Shown: positions 1 through 10,779, counted from the stretch's first letter. The stretch is DNA of 64,000 nt from Methylocaldum sp. 14B (GCF_002005105.1 NZ_MSCV01000015.1:1-64000), one strand, 5' to 3'. Translations and numbers: made by a program. Notes: generated by a model not told the origin, from the letters alone.

Positions 1-34
1 GGCACATCGAATTAAGTGTGGACGCGAGGGGTTA
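1..34. repeat. 34-bp direct repeat, copy 1
   Basis: The first 34 bases of the window, beginning GGCACATCGAATTAAGTG, recur without mismatch at 1089-1122. The two copies bracket about 1.05 kb holding the hepT/mntA pair and a GNAT remnant. The repeat may continue to the left of the window. I do not recognise it as the end of a particular insertion sequence. Confidence 0.85.
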
Positions 35-156
35 GTATCGACCTATACCCTGTCAATCTTCGCCGCGGGTTAGGGCATGATCTCATCCGTGCTCATTGGC
101 GATCCGCGCCCAGGCGCTGGCCAACGCCTCGATACTGGATGTGTTCATGGTGTCCG

Positions 157-516
157 TCATGGTTCGATCCCATAGCGGTTTTCGTCGTCGGCATCCTGGC
201 GCACGGCGGATAGTTGCTTCAGCAGCCCCGGCAGCGCCGTTTGCACCGTGTCCCACACCATGTCGAGGTTGATGTCGAAGTAGCCGTGGGCGATGCGGTT
301 ACGCATGCCGCGCATGCTGCGCCAAGGCACCTCGGCGTAGCCGTCCATTACCTTCGTAGCGGCTTCACCGATGATGATGAGGCTCATGATGACGGCCTGC
401 TGGGTGCGCTTGTCCGCCAGAAAGTCATCTTTACTCAAGCCTTCGACGAAGCTGCACGCATCCGTCGCGGCCTGCCGCATGTGGTCGAGGTAGTCGGGCA
501 GGCGGCTCTCGCTCAT
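157..516 (-). CDS. hepT: HepT-like ribonuclease toxin (DUF86), type VII toxin-antitoxin
   Basis: A 119-residue HEPN-domain protein of the HepT/DUF86 family. Such toxins are RNases that cut tRNA or mRNA and are silenced when the partner MntA adds AMP to the active-site tyrosine. The catalytic signature R-x4-H-x-Y is intact near residues 71-78 (RNRIAHGY), so the toxin looks functional. The protein is all-helical in character and of normal family length. Its ATG overlaps the stop of the upstream mntA frame in an ATGA junction, implying translational coupling. The gene sits between two copies of a 34-bp repeat near tRNA-Ser, a typical accessory setting. The family call is firm; activity depends on whether the antitoxin is made. 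Confidence 0.9.
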   Translation of the reverse strand: MSESRLPDYLDHMRQAATDACSFVEGLSKDDFLADKRTQQAVIMSLIIIGEAATKVMDGYAEVPWRSMRGMRNRIAHGYFDINLDMVWDTVQTALPGLLKQLSAVRQDADDENRYGIEP

Positions 517-803
517 ACCGGCTGGGCTTCCGCGAGCACCTTGGCTCGGACCTTCGGCGGCAGGTCGGCCGGGGTCAAGAGATCAACATGGACGCCGAGC
601 AGCGCTTCCAGCTCGTCCTGCAAACCGCCCAGATCGAACAACGTCGCGCCGGGTAATGCATCCACCAACAGATCGAGGTCGCTGCCGTCCCGGTCGGTGC
701 CGTGCAGTACCGAGCCGAAGACGCGCGGGTTCGCCGCGCGGAAGCGGCTCGCCGCTTCGCGGATGGCGCTTCGTTTGAGGTTGAGCGCAACGGATGGTCG
801 GAT
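513..803 (-). CDS. mntA: MntA-like nucleotidyltransferase antitoxin (start codon apparently ATC)
   Basis: A 96-codon frame encoding a minimal nucleotidyltransferase, the expected partner of HepT. The catalytic motif GS-x10-D-x-D is complete (GSVLHGTDRDGSDLD, about residues 32-46). The expected N-terminus (RPSVALNLKRSAIREA) is preceded by ATC at 803-801, where relatives would carry ATG. An in-frame TGA lies five codons further upstream, and there is no ATG, GTG or TTG before the catalytic motif. A good ribosome-binding stretch (AAGGAAAGG) sits six bases before the ATC. The GTG at 810 is in another frame. Either a rare ATC start is used or the antitoxin has lost its start. The stop overlaps hepT by four bases. 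Confidence 0.75.
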   Translation of the reverse strand: MRPSVALNLKRSAIREAASRFRAANPRVFGSVLHGTDRDGSDLDLLVDALPGATLFDLGGLQDELEALLGVHVDLLTPADLPPKVRAKVLAEAQPV

Positions 804-819
804 GTGACACCTTTCCTTA

Positions 820-835
820 TCTCAACTCGTTGAGA
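820..835. promoter_or_regulatory. Palindrome upstream of mntA-hepT, possible operator
   Basis: TCTCAACTCGTTGAGA consists of two perfect 7-base arms around a 2-base centre. It lies 17 bases upstream of the mntA start position. Toxin-antitoxin operons are often self-repressed through such palindromes, but no binding protein is evident from the sequence. Confidence 0.4.
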
Positions 836-899
836 CGGTAAGAAACCGATAATAGCATTTCAAGAACGATTTTCGAGAACAGCAAAGCGGGACTCGGGC

Positions 900-1085
900 G
901 AACTGCTATTGGCCGACGCGCTGTCCCGGTGTCTCCGTCTCTCGGAGGAAATCGGCATGGTCGGCGTTGTGGTCGATGCCAAGCACGAGCACGCCAGGCG
1001 CTATTATGAGCGTTTCGAATTCGAACGATTCCCCGATGCCCCGCTCACCTTGTGGTTACCCACGGCAGCCATCGCCAAACTGTGA
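900..1085 (+). pseudogene. C-terminal remnant of a GNAT acetyltransferase (TacT-like toxin)
   Basis: This frame reads ELLLADAL...VVVDAKHEHARRYYERFEF and stops at TGA 1083-1085. It matches the C-terminal third of small GNAT acetyltransferases, including the TacT toxins that acetylate charged tRNA. The characteristic hydrophobic VVVDAK strand and the ARRYYERFEF segment are clear. The acetyl-CoA loop that should precede it (GLG-ELLL) is present only if one base is skipped near 899, because KAGLG lies in a neighbouring frame. No N-terminal half and no start codon are visible. I read it as a truncated, frameshifted leftover of a second toxin gene, immediately followed by the 34-bp repeat. Confidence 0.7.
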
Positions 1086-1088
1086 ACC

Positions 1089-1122
1089 GGCACATCGAAT
1101 TAAGTGTGGACGCGAGGGGTTA
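1089..1122. repeat. 34-bp direct repeat, copy 2
   Basis: Identical to bases 1-34. It begins three bases after the stop of the GNAT remnant and runs directly into the perfect 15-bp inverted repeat that opens the hairpin array. Confidence 0.85.
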
Positions 1123-1253
1123 TTAACCCGGCCTATATTTATAGGCCGGGTTAATCCGGGGCAGGGATGCCCCGGCGCGGCGACAAGCCGCGTGAGCCCA
1201 GGCCGGGCGTGTAACCGACCTGGGCGGCGGCCCGAAATACCAGGAGGGTATTT
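1123..1253 (+). ncRNA. Candidate structured RNA or element end: array of five hairpins
   Basis: Five stem-loops follow each other with almost no spacing. 1123-1154 has arms TTAACCCGGCCTATA around TT. 1156-1175 has CCGGGGCA/TGCCCCGG around GGGA. 1176-1192 has CGCGGC/GCCGCG around GACAA. 1196-1225 has GCCCAGG/CCTGGGC. 1235-1253 has AAATACC/GGTATTT. No convincing protein is encoded. The compact, G+C-rich architecture suggests a folded RNA or a transposon end. A HEARO/omega-RNA-like element without its IscB gene is one hypothesis, but I cannot match it to a family by eye. The strand is assumed; the inverted repeats do not decide it. Confidence 0.45.
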
Positions 1254-1276
1254 ACGGGGCTGATTAATAATTCAAT

Positions 1277-1321
1277 TGGCGCCCCAGATACGATTCGAAT
1301 GTATGCCCATCCCCTTAGGAG
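1277..1321 (-). other. Displaced 3' half of tRNA-Arg(CCT), probable attachment-site scar
   Basis: Read on the minus strand, this 45-base stretch resembles a tRNA from the anticodon loop CTCCTAA (anticodon CCT) through a T-arm (ATACA-TTCGAAT-CGTAT) to an acceptor end finishing in GCCA. The 5' half needed for a complete tRNA is missing: upstream bases cannot pair with the anticodon stem or acceptor. One T-stem position is an A-C mismatch. Integrases commonly recombine within exactly this 3' segment, so it looks like an att remnant rather than a working tRNA. Confidence 0.5.
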
Positions 1322-1497
1322 TCCCGGTACGCTGCATTAAAGAAAGCGCAAGTTGATCGCAAATTTGACAACCTTTCCCGTCACCACTGTTTTTGAAGCG
1401 CTGTGCAATGTAGGCAGGCTGAATTTCATAAATCAGGAAACTGCGTTCAATCAAGTCTGACTTCCATTATCGTTTGGACGAATTTGAGAGGGTCATA

Positions 1498-1764
1498 ATG
1501 AGCGAAAAAGCATTGGTAACCATTACAGATGCCGCAAAGATCATCTCCGTGAGTCGCGCGACGGTCTACAGAATGATTCAGGCCGGCGATTATGATCAGC
1601 AAATTGCACAAGGAAAGAAGTCCAAGGAAGACGTACCGCAAGCGATTCGAGGCTATTTAGGGTGTCGATTCCCCAGAATGATCCGTTTGGGGCCTCGTTG
1701 CGTGCGCCTGAACCGGGCGGAAGTGGAGGCATGGATAGCTTCGAGAGCCTCCCAAGGCGTGTAA
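1498..1764 (+). CDS. AlpA-like helix-turn-helix regulator
   Basis: An 88-residue protein with a MerR/excisionase-type winged helix-turn-helix near residues 7-28 (VTITDAAKIISVSRATVYRMIQ) and a second conserved block ending RLNRAEVEAWIAS, as in AlpA-family phage and island regulators. AlpA proteins typically activate integrase or excision genes of cryptic prophages. The start at 1498 is preferred over 1474 because GAGAGGG lies just upstream of it. An insertion of about 20 residues (QQIAQGKKSKEDVPQAIRGYLG) separates the helix-turn-helix from the C-terminal block, longer than in minimal AlpA. No integrase is present nearby, so this is probably an orphan of a decayed island between tRNA-like sequences. 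Confidence 0.7.
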   Translation: MSEKALVTITDAAKIISVSRATVYRMIQAGDYDQQIAQGKKSKEDVPQAIRGYLGCRFPRMIRLGPRCVRLNRAEVEAWIASRASQGV

Positions 1765-1831
1765 CGTCATGCACTACGGCGATGGGATGAGAACTGCGGT
1801 GGGCTACGAAACTAGTCGTAACTTATTGATT

Positions 1832-1924
1832 TGGCGGAGAGGGAGGGATTCGAACCCTCGTGCCGGGTTTCCCCGACCATCCGATTTCGAGTCGGCGCCG
1901 TTATGACCGCTTCGGTACCTCTCC
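1832..1924 (-). tRNA. tRNA-Ser(CGA)
   Basis: A complete serine tRNA with a long variable arm. The acceptor strands GGAGAGG and CCTCTCC pair, the anticodon stem CCGAC/.. surrounds a loop with anticodon CGA, the variable-arm stem is GGTCGGGG...CCCGGC-like, the T-arm is GAGGGTTCGAATCCCTC, and CCA is encoded. The 93-base length is usual for tRNA-Ser. It borders the accessory patch at 1-1.8 kb, and serine tRNAs are frequent integration targets. Confidence 0.95.
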
Positions 1925-1967
1925 CCGGAAAAGGCTGATATGATACGACACTCTTGTTGAGAACTAA

Positions 1968-3527
1968 ATGGTGGGGGACATGAATTTGTCTGAAGTCATG
2001 CCCTTCGGCCTAAACCTGAAAGACACCTTGGGCCGAAGTTTAGATCATGCGAAAAATGTAGACGATAAAAACAAATTCATAAGGGGGCGACAAAAAAAAT
2101 CAGCATTAAAGCAATCCAACGTTTTCCGTTTCCTCGCTTATCTCTTCTTCACGGCTTCTTTCTCGGGGTGTACTCAAGAAACATCCCGGCCTTTAACCCA
2201 GTTGGAACGGATCAAGCAATCCGGTGAACTGCGGGTCGTAACCCGGTACGGGCCTTCCACTTACTATGAAAGTGTCAATGGAGCGGTTGGTCTGGAGCAT
2301 GACTTGGCCGAGCTATTCGCCAGGCGCCTCGATGTCAAAGTGAAATTTATAGTGTCGGATTCGGCTAAGCAGGCAATCCAGACTCTTGATGACGGAGGCG
2401 CGGATATAGCGGCAGCAGGGCTGCTTATCGATGTGGTAAGGAAAAAGAAACTACGCTTTGCACCGCCTTACCGCGTTCTTACCGAACAAGTCTTGTACAG
2501 TGACGGTCGTCCGCGCCCGAACAGCATCGCCGATTTGGCCGGAGGCGTGTTGGAGGTTTCGGCGGGTACCAGCCATGTCAACACTCTCAAAGCGCTGAAG
2601 CGCAACTATCGAGACCTTAATTGGCAAATCAATTTCGATCAGGACGTTCACGAACTTCTGTTTCTCGTCAGTGAAGGGTTGGTCGATTACACCGTCGCCA
2701 ATTCGGATCAAGCACTGATCATGCGGCGCTATTATCCGAAGCTGCAAGTCGCCTTCGATATCGGCAAAACCCGGGAGCTAGCCTGGGCTTTGCCCATGTC
2801 CGAAGATTCCAGCCTATATGACGAGACCGTTCGGTTTTTTCGGGAGATCAAGGAAAACAAGACACTGGATCAGTTGATCGATCGTTATTACGGCCACGCG
2901 GAAGCATTCGACGTGGCTTTGGACAGTTCTCTACGTCGCGATTATTTGACCCGTCTGCCCAAATTCAAGCGATGGTTCGTGCAGGCGGGCAGACGTTATG
3001 ACATCGATTGGCGCCTTTTGGCGGCCATTGCTTATCAGGAATCGAAATGGCGCAGCACGGCCGTCTCCGCCGAAGGTGTGCGCGGCATGATGATGTTGAC
3101 CGGCGTCACCGCCAAGGAGCTGAAAGTAACTGATCGATTTAATCCGGTCCAAAGCATTTTGGGCGGCGCGTCTTATCTTCGGCAGACTTTGGCTAACATT
3201 CCGTCGCAGATCGAAGACCCGGATCGTACCTGGTTTGCCTTGGCGGCCTATAACCTGGGTTATGGCCACATCGAGGATGCCCGGAATCTGGTTGCGCGGC
3301 GCGGTGGCGATCCCGACAAATGGATCGAAATCAAGAAAGTGTTGCCTCTGCTCGGGAAACCGAATTGGTATCGCAAAACCAAGTACGGTAAAGCGCGTGG
3401 CGCCGTGGCCGTTCATTATGTGAACAGCATACGCCGGTACTACGATCTGCTGGTTTGGCTCACCGAGGAAAATGCAACCGGCAAGATGGCGATGGGACCG
3501 GAAAAGTCCCGGGCCGAGGGCGTTTAG
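1968..3527 (+). CDS. mltF: Membrane-bound lytic murein transglycosylase F
   Basis: A lytic transglycosylase that cleaves peptidoglycan to 1,6-anhydromuropeptides at the outer membrane. The order is: a basic N-terminal extension (residues 1-45), a hydrophobic segment ending in a lipobox-like SFSGC (about 65-69), a periplasmic solute-binding-like domain (about 80-310, starting ERIKQSGELRVVTRYGPSTYYE), then a lysozyme-like SLT domain whose catalytic glutamate is in YQESKW (about 358), followed by GVRGMMMLT and AAYNLGYGH. This architecture is diagnostic for MltF. The leader is odd: relatives begin close to the signal sequence, yet no good start lies there. ATG 1980, behind GGTGGGGG, is an alternative start. 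The gene overlaps tadA convergently by four bases. Confidence 0.93.
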   Translation: MVGDMNLSEVMPFGLNLKDTLGRSLDHAKNVDDKNKFIRGRQKKSALKQSNVFRFLAYLFFTASFSGCTQETSRPLTQLERIKQSGELRVVTRYGPSTYYESVNGAVGLEHDLAELFARRLDVKVKFIVSDSAKQAIQTLDDGGADIAAAGLLIDVVRKKKLRFAPPYRVLTEQVLYSDGRPRPNSIADLAGGVLEVSAGTSHVNTLKALKRNYRDLNWQINFDQDVHELLFLVSEGLVDYTVANSDQALIMRRYYPKLQVAFDIGKTRELAWALPMSEDSSLYDETVRFFREIKENKTLDQLIDRYYGHAEAFDVALDSSLRRDYLTRLPKFKRWFVQAGRRYDIDWRLLAAIAYQESKWRSTAVSAEGVRGMMMLTGVTAKELKVTDRFNPVQSILGGASYLRQTLANIPSQIEDPDRTWFALAAYNLGYGHIEDARNLVARRGGDPDKWIEIKKVLPLLGKPNWYRKTKYGKARGAVAVHYVNSIRRYYDLLVWLTEENATGKMAMGPEKSRAEGV

Positions 3528-3976
3528 CGTCGTTCCTGAAAAAAGCGCTTGAGGAGGGTGCCGCACTCCTCCTTCAAGACGCCGCCCTGATATGCGACCT
3601 TATGATTGAGGAACTCGGTATCGGCTAGCTGCAACGCGCTGCAAACGGCGCCTCGCGTGGGATCCGGGGCGCCGAACACAATCCGTTTCACCCGGGCGTG
3701 AATGATGGCGCCCATGCACATCACGCAAGGCTCCAGCGTCACATAAAGAACGGTATCGACCAGCCGATAGTTACCAAGATTCGCGCCGGCCGCCCGAAGC
3801 GCCATGATCTCGGCGTGAGCGGTAGGATCGTTCGTGCCGATCGGGCAGTTCCGGCCTTCGGCGATCAATGCATTGTCCTTGACCAGCACTGCGCCCACCG
3901 GCACTTCGCCCATGTCGCCGGCCTGTTCGGCAAGCGCCAGGGCATGGCGCATCCAGTCTTCGTCGCTGGGAGCCAT
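3524..3976 (-). CDS. tadA: tRNA-specific adenosine deaminase
   Basis: A 150-residue cytidine-deaminase-fold enzyme that converts adenosine 34 of tRNA-Arg(ACG) to inosine. Zinc ligands and the catalytic glutamate are visible as HAE (about residue 54) and PCVMC (about 84-88). The expected EVPVGAVLV and NYRLVDTVLYVTLEPC blocks are present. ATG 3976 (MAPSDEDWMRHAL) is chosen; a longer frame could begin at TTG 4000, overlapping guaA. It lies 10 bases after the guaA stop, so it is probably co-transcribed with guaBA. The RBS is weak, consistent with coupling to guaA. Confidence 0.93.
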   Translation of the reverse strand: MAPSDEDWMRHALALAEQAGDMGEVPVGAVLVKDNALIAEGRNCPIGTNDPTAHAEIMALRAAGANLGNYRLVDTVLYVTLEPCVMCMGAIIHARVKRIVFGAPDPTRGAVCSALQLADTEFLNHKVAYQGGVLKEECGTLLKRFFQERR

Positions 3977-3986
3977 GGACAGGGGA

Positions 3987-5564
<1,578 letters not shown>

Positions 5565-5584
5565 GGACAGGTACGTTTGCCTTT

Positions 5585-7093
<1,509 letters not shown>

Positions 7094-7155
7094 CTATATG
7101 TTGCAATATCAGGTCTAGGTTTGAAGATGGAGCTCGAATACCTTGCGGTGTGGTT

Positions 7156-8157
7156 CTAATGTGAGTGTTGCGAAAACACAGGGGCTCTTCGGTTGAGCTC
7201 CATTTCCGAATCGGGATCGATTCCCTGTCCAATCAACGCGAAAACGGTCTGTGCCATGGCAGCCTGTGCTATGGGCTCAAAAAATGCGGCTTTCAGAGTC
7301 CAGGCGAACGCGGCGGTAAACACGTATTGCCACAGGCCGACGGATACGGGTAGCGCGCCGGCGATGTTCTTGATCGGGATCAAAAGTACCGCAAAAGCGA
7401 CTGCAAAGCCCAAGAGCTCAAAAAGGCTCAAGTAAAGACGGTTCTTGAACAGTGCCGAAAAGTGCTGAATGTGAGCCGCCAGCGCATTTCGAGCCGAGCG
7501 CCAAGGATCGGCCGTATTCGTGAAGAAAAGCCAAGCCAAAATCGCTAGATCGTTGGCGGAAAAAATCCGACCCGCGATCCAGGTTAACGCTTGGGAGAGT
7601 CTCGGATTGTTCATCTTGTCTAGAGCGGGACCTAAATAGGTTTCCGGAAGTTTTTGCAGGGTTTCCTTAACGGAGAGATCCAGTTCCATCAATCCGGAAG
7701 CGCTGGGAAAGCGCCGTGCTACGAGCTGTTTCGCATAATCGATCTGGGCTTTGCCTTCCGGAATGGATTGTCCCTTGGACTGCTCGGCCAACAAAGCCAG
7801 ATTTCCCGCCTTGATGTGATAAAGAAAGGTTGCGCGAAGCTTATACATTAAAAACGCGCATCCGATGAATCCGGCGACGGCCCCGGCCGAAGCGAATGCG
7901 GTTGGATTCTGGCTCAAGGAACCCAGACCGATAGCGGTACCGGCACCGGCCGCCGTCATAAAGACATAGGCAAACGCTATCGCTAAGCATGCCAGCAGTC
8001 GATAAAGGACGAACGGCATTGATTTTTCAATGGTCCGCGTCGCGGCCAGCAAATTGAGGTCCGGCATCTCTTCCTCCAAGGTGGTTTTTGATTTTTGAGT
8101 TTTCTCGGGCAGGTCAAGTAGTTCGAATCTTAAGGAAAAACGGGGTTGTTTTTCCAT
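7156..8157 (-). CDS. Unrecognised multi-pass membrane protein
   Basis: A 333-residue protein I do not recognise. An N-terminal cytosolic stretch of about 45 residues, rich in charged residues, is followed by two adjacent hydrophobic segments (about 48-70 and 85-105). A long soluble helical region (about 110-235) comes next, then two further hydrophobic segments (about 245-268 and 278-300) and a short polar tail. Charge distribution suggests both ends face the cytoplasm. It follows the YgiQ-type gene by 31 bases on the same strand, so the two may be co-transcribed, but nothing ties their functions. The start at 8157 is the first Met; Met 31 (MPDLNLLAATRTIEKS) is an alternative. Confidence 0.65.
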   Translation of the reverse strand: MEKQPRFSLRFELLDLPEKTQKSKTTLEEEMPDLNLLAATRTIEKSMPFVLYRLLACLAIAFAYVFMTAAGAGTAIGLGSLSQNPTAFASAGAVAGFIGCAFLMYKLRATFLYHIKAGNLALLAEQSKGQSIPEGKAQIDYAKQLVARRFPSASGLMELDLSVKETLQKLPETYLGPALDKMNNPRLSQALTWIAGRIFSANDLAILAWLFFTNTADPWRSARNALAAHIQHFSALFKNRLYLSLFELLGFAVAFAVLLIPIKNIAGALPVSVGLWQYVFTAAFAWTLKAAFFEPIAQAAMAQTVFALIGQGIDPDSEMELNRRAPVFSQHSH

Positions 8158-8188
8158 AAAGTAAAAGTCCAGTTGTATCGGTGATTCG

Positions 8189-10336
8189 TTAAGATTTGCT
8201 CATCCGTCTCGATTTGCGCGGTGTCTTTGTCTTGGTCGTCGGCAGGCCGGTGTGCTGGGTTCGGAACGGCAGCGCCTTGCGGGCGATTCGAGTGCCTTCG
8301 TGTTGATTTCCGGTGCCTTCGGGCTGCCATGTCGGTACCAGATGATGCTTGCCGTTTCCGATCAGGTCTGCGCGTCCCATGCGTTTCAGGGCTTCCCGGA
8401 GCATCGGCCAGTTGTTGGGGTCGTGGTATCGGAGGAAAGCCTTGTGCAGGCGCCTTTGCTTAAGATTCTTGGGAACAAACACCGTTTCGCTGGTGCGTGT
8501 GACGCGGTGCAGCGGGTTCTTTCCGGAATGATACATGGCGGTTGCGGTGGCCATGGGGGAGGGGAGGAAGGCCTGAACCTGATCGGCCCGAAATCCATTG
8601 CGCTTGAGCCAAAGTGCGAGATTCAGCATGTCTTCGTCGGTGGTACCCGGATGGGCGGCGATGAAGTAGGGGATCAAGTATTGCTCCTTTCCGGCCTCCT
8701 TCGAGTATTTGTCGAACAAGGCCTTGAACCGGTCGTAAGTGCCGATGCCCGGTTTCAGCATCTTGGACAAGGGGCCCGGTTCGGTGTGCTCCGGCGCGAT
8801 CTTCAAATAACCGCCGACATGATGGGCTGCGAGTTCTTTGACATATTCAGGCGAAGTCACGGCGAGGTCATATCGCAATCCCGAGGCAATCAAGATCTTC
8901 TTGATGCCCGGCAGTGCGCGGGCGCGGCGGTAAAGCCGGATTAGCGCCGTGTGGTCGGTATTCAGGTTTTTACAGATGCCGGGGTATACGCAAGACGGCC
9001 GGCGGCAGGCAGCTTCGATCGCCTTGTCCTTGCAGGCGAGCCGGTACATGTTCGCGGTCGGTCCGCCAATATCGGAGATGACTCCGGTAAAGGCCGGCGA
9101 GGTATCGCGAATGGTCTCTATTTCCCGGATGATCGAGTCTTCCGAACGGCTTTGAATAATGCGCCCTTCGTGTTCCGTGATCGAGCAGAAGGTGCAGCCG
9201 CCGAAACAGCCGCGCATGATGGTCACCGAATGCTGGATCATCTCGAACGCGGGAATCTTGCCGGTTCCGTAAGACTTGTGGGGAAGGCGCGAATAGGGCA
9301 GGCCGTAGACGCCGTCCATCTCCTTGGTGCCGAGCGGAATGGGCGGCGGGTTGATCCAGACGTCGCGGTCCCCGTGTCGCTGCACGAGCGCCCGAGCGTT
9401 ACCGGGATTGGTCTCCTGGTGCAAAACGCGCGAGGCGTGAGCATAGAGGACGGGATCGGCTTTGACCGCTTCATATGCCGGCAGGCGGATGACCAATCGA
9501 TCGCCGGAAGTTCGGCGTTTGGTCAGGCGGATCAGCGCTTCGGACTTACTGCCGGAAGTTTCCTTCGTACATCCGGGTGATTCCCCGTGATAAGGATTCA
9601 GTTTGGGAGCCTGATTTCCAGGCGCATCCACGGATGTGGAGTCGAGTTCGGTCCATCCTGCGGGTGTCTGTTTGCGGATGAACACGGTTCCGCGAATATC
9701 GGTCAATTGGTCGATGGATTCTCCCGCTGCAAGCCTGTGGGCGATCTCCACCACCTGGCGTTCGCCATTGCCGTATACGAGAAGATCCCCCTTGGCATCG
9801 AGCAAAACCGAGCGGCGCACTGTGTCGGACCAATAATCGTAATGGGCGATCCGGCGGAGGCTCGCCTCGATCCCGCCCAGAACGATCGGCACATCCTTGA
9901 AGGCTTCTCGGCACCGCTGCGAATAGACAGTGACACAACGGTCCGGGCGTCTGTCGGGGGCTCCGTCGGGTGTGTAAGCGTCGTTCGAACGGACGCGGCG
10001 GTCCGACGTGTAGCGATTGACCATGGAATCCATGTTGCCGCCGGTGACGCCGAAAAACAGGTTGGGCTTGCCGAGTTCTCGAAAATCGTCGGCGGATGTC
10101 CAATCCGGCTGCGCGATAATGCCGACTCGAAAGCCCTGAGCCTCCAGCAGCCGGCCGATGATCGCCATGCCGAAGCTTGGGTGATCCACGTAAGCATCGC
10201 CCGTTACAATAATGATGTCGCACGAGTCCCAGCCCAAGGCGTCCATGTCGCCGCGGCTCATGGGGAGTTGCGGTGCTGTTCCGAAGCGCTTGGCCCAGTA
10301 TTTTCGGTAAGAAAAAAGATCGGGAGTAATGTTCAT
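8189..10336 (-). CDS. YgiQ-family radical SAM protein
   Basis: A 715-residue protein of the YgiQ/UPF0313 family. The N-terminal domain ([54 protein letters not shown]) is the family hallmark. The radical SAM core carries the cluster-binding CFGGCTFC (about residues 373-380), followed by [10 protein letters not shown] and [11 protein letters not shown]. The C-terminus holds the conserved Q(V)[18 protein letters not shown] block and a basic tail. The substrate is unknown for the family, so no enzymatic role is assigned. Length agrees with the usual 650-750 residues. A bidirectional terminator-like hairpin lies upstream at 10462-10483. Confidence 0.92.
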   Translation of the reverse strand: MNITPDLFSYRKYWAKRFGTAPQLPMSRGDMDALGWDSCDIIIVTGDAYVDHPSFGMAIIGRLLEAQGFRVGIIAQPDWTSADDFRELGKPNLFFGVTGGNMDSMVNRYTSDRRVRSNDAYTPDGAPDRRPDRCVTVYSQRCREAFKDVPIVLGGIEASLRRIAHYDYWSDTVRRSVLLDAKGDLLVYGNGERQVVEIAHRLAAGESIDQLTDIRGTVFIRKQTPAGWTELDSTSVDAPGNQAPKLNPYHGESPGCTKETSGSKSEALIRLTKRRTSGDRLVIRLPAYEAVKADPVLYAHASRVLHQETNPGNARALVQRHGDRDVWINPPPIPLGTKEMDGVYGLPYSRLPHKSYGTGKIPAFEMIQHSVTIMRGCFGGCTFCSITEHEGRIIQSRSEDSIIREIETIRDTSPAFTGVISDIGGPTANMYRLACKDKAIEAACRRPSCVYPGICKNLNTDHTALIRLYRRARALPGIKKILIASGLRYDLAVTSPEYVKELAAHHVGGYLKIAPEHTEPGPLSKMLKPGIGTYDRFKALFDKYSKEAGKEQYLIPYFIAAHPGTTDEDMLNLALWLKRNGFRADQVQAFLPSPMATATAMYHSGKNPLHRVTRTSETVFVPKNLKQRRLHKAFLRYHDPNNWPMLREALKRMGRADLIGNGKHHLVPTWQPEGTGNQHEGTRIARKALPFRTQHTGLPTTKTKTPRKSRRMSKS

Positions 10337-10461
10337 CGCGAACTAGCGAAGAAGACAAATGAAAGGAATCGAACAGGAGAGAATCGAGAGCACGACTCCC
10401 CGTACAGTACCTGAGAATTTAACTGGGGATTCTAACGCGAAAATCCCGCCTTAGGCGCTAA

Positions 10462-10483
10462 AAAGCCGATCGGCCGGCTTTTC
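10462..10483. terminator. Terminator-like hairpin between ygiQ-type gene and small membrane protein
   Basis: AAAAGCCG and CGGCTTTT form an 8-bp stem around a 6-base loop, with A and T runs at both feet, so it could act in either direction. On the minus strand it falls 72 bases after the stop of the upstream small membrane protein. Confidence 0.55.
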
Positions 10484-10554
10484 GTTCACAAAAATCCAAG
10501 AACGAAAGATGGGCGAAGCCTGTAACGAAAATCGAATGGTTTCTAAGGGAGAGG

Positions 10555-10779
10555 CTAAGGTCTTAATGGCGCGCGTGCCTTGGATTCGCGGATAACGCCC
10601 AGTCCCCAGATGCCCCATGATGCCGTTTTAAGCATCAATAAAGGAATAGCGACGGCTTTGAGCCCCCAAAGAACAACGGCTAGCGCGCTTGCTCCGGATA
10701 GGCTCCAAGCAAACACACCCCAACGTCCACCGACGACGACTCGAAGAAGACGCTTAGATGTATTTTGCAATTTGCTCAT
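10555..10779 (-). CDS. Small hypothetical membrane protein
   Basis: A possible 74-residue protein beginning MSKLQNTSKRLL, with a basic N-terminus followed by two hydrophobic stretches (about residues 20-40 and 43-62) and a basic tail (RESKARAPLRP). The frame extends upstream to 10959, but the added region reads like non-coding DNA, so the start at 10779 is preferred. No strong ribosome-binding site is visible. It is not recognised; the alternating hydrophobic/basic pattern makes a real small membrane protein plausible. Confidence 0.4.
   Translation of the reverse strand: MSKLQNTSKRLLRVVVGGRWGVFAWSLSGASALAVVLWGLKAVAIPLLMLKTASWGIWGLGVIRESKARAPLRP

Noticed and set aside
214-807. A 197-codon plus-strand frame across the toxin genes
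   Set aside because: It is the antisense of hepT and mntA, whose frames carry intact catalytic motifs; its own product is arginine/serine-rich and unlike any protein.
1123-1260. Integron attC site
   Set aside because: The paired arms are too numerous and perfect, and the RYYYAAC/GTTRRRY core pair is not present in the right arrangement; there is no integrase.
1272-1454. A 60-codon minus-strand frame next to the hairpin array
   Set aside because: It overlaps the tRNA-Arg-like half and has no recognisable domain or RBS.
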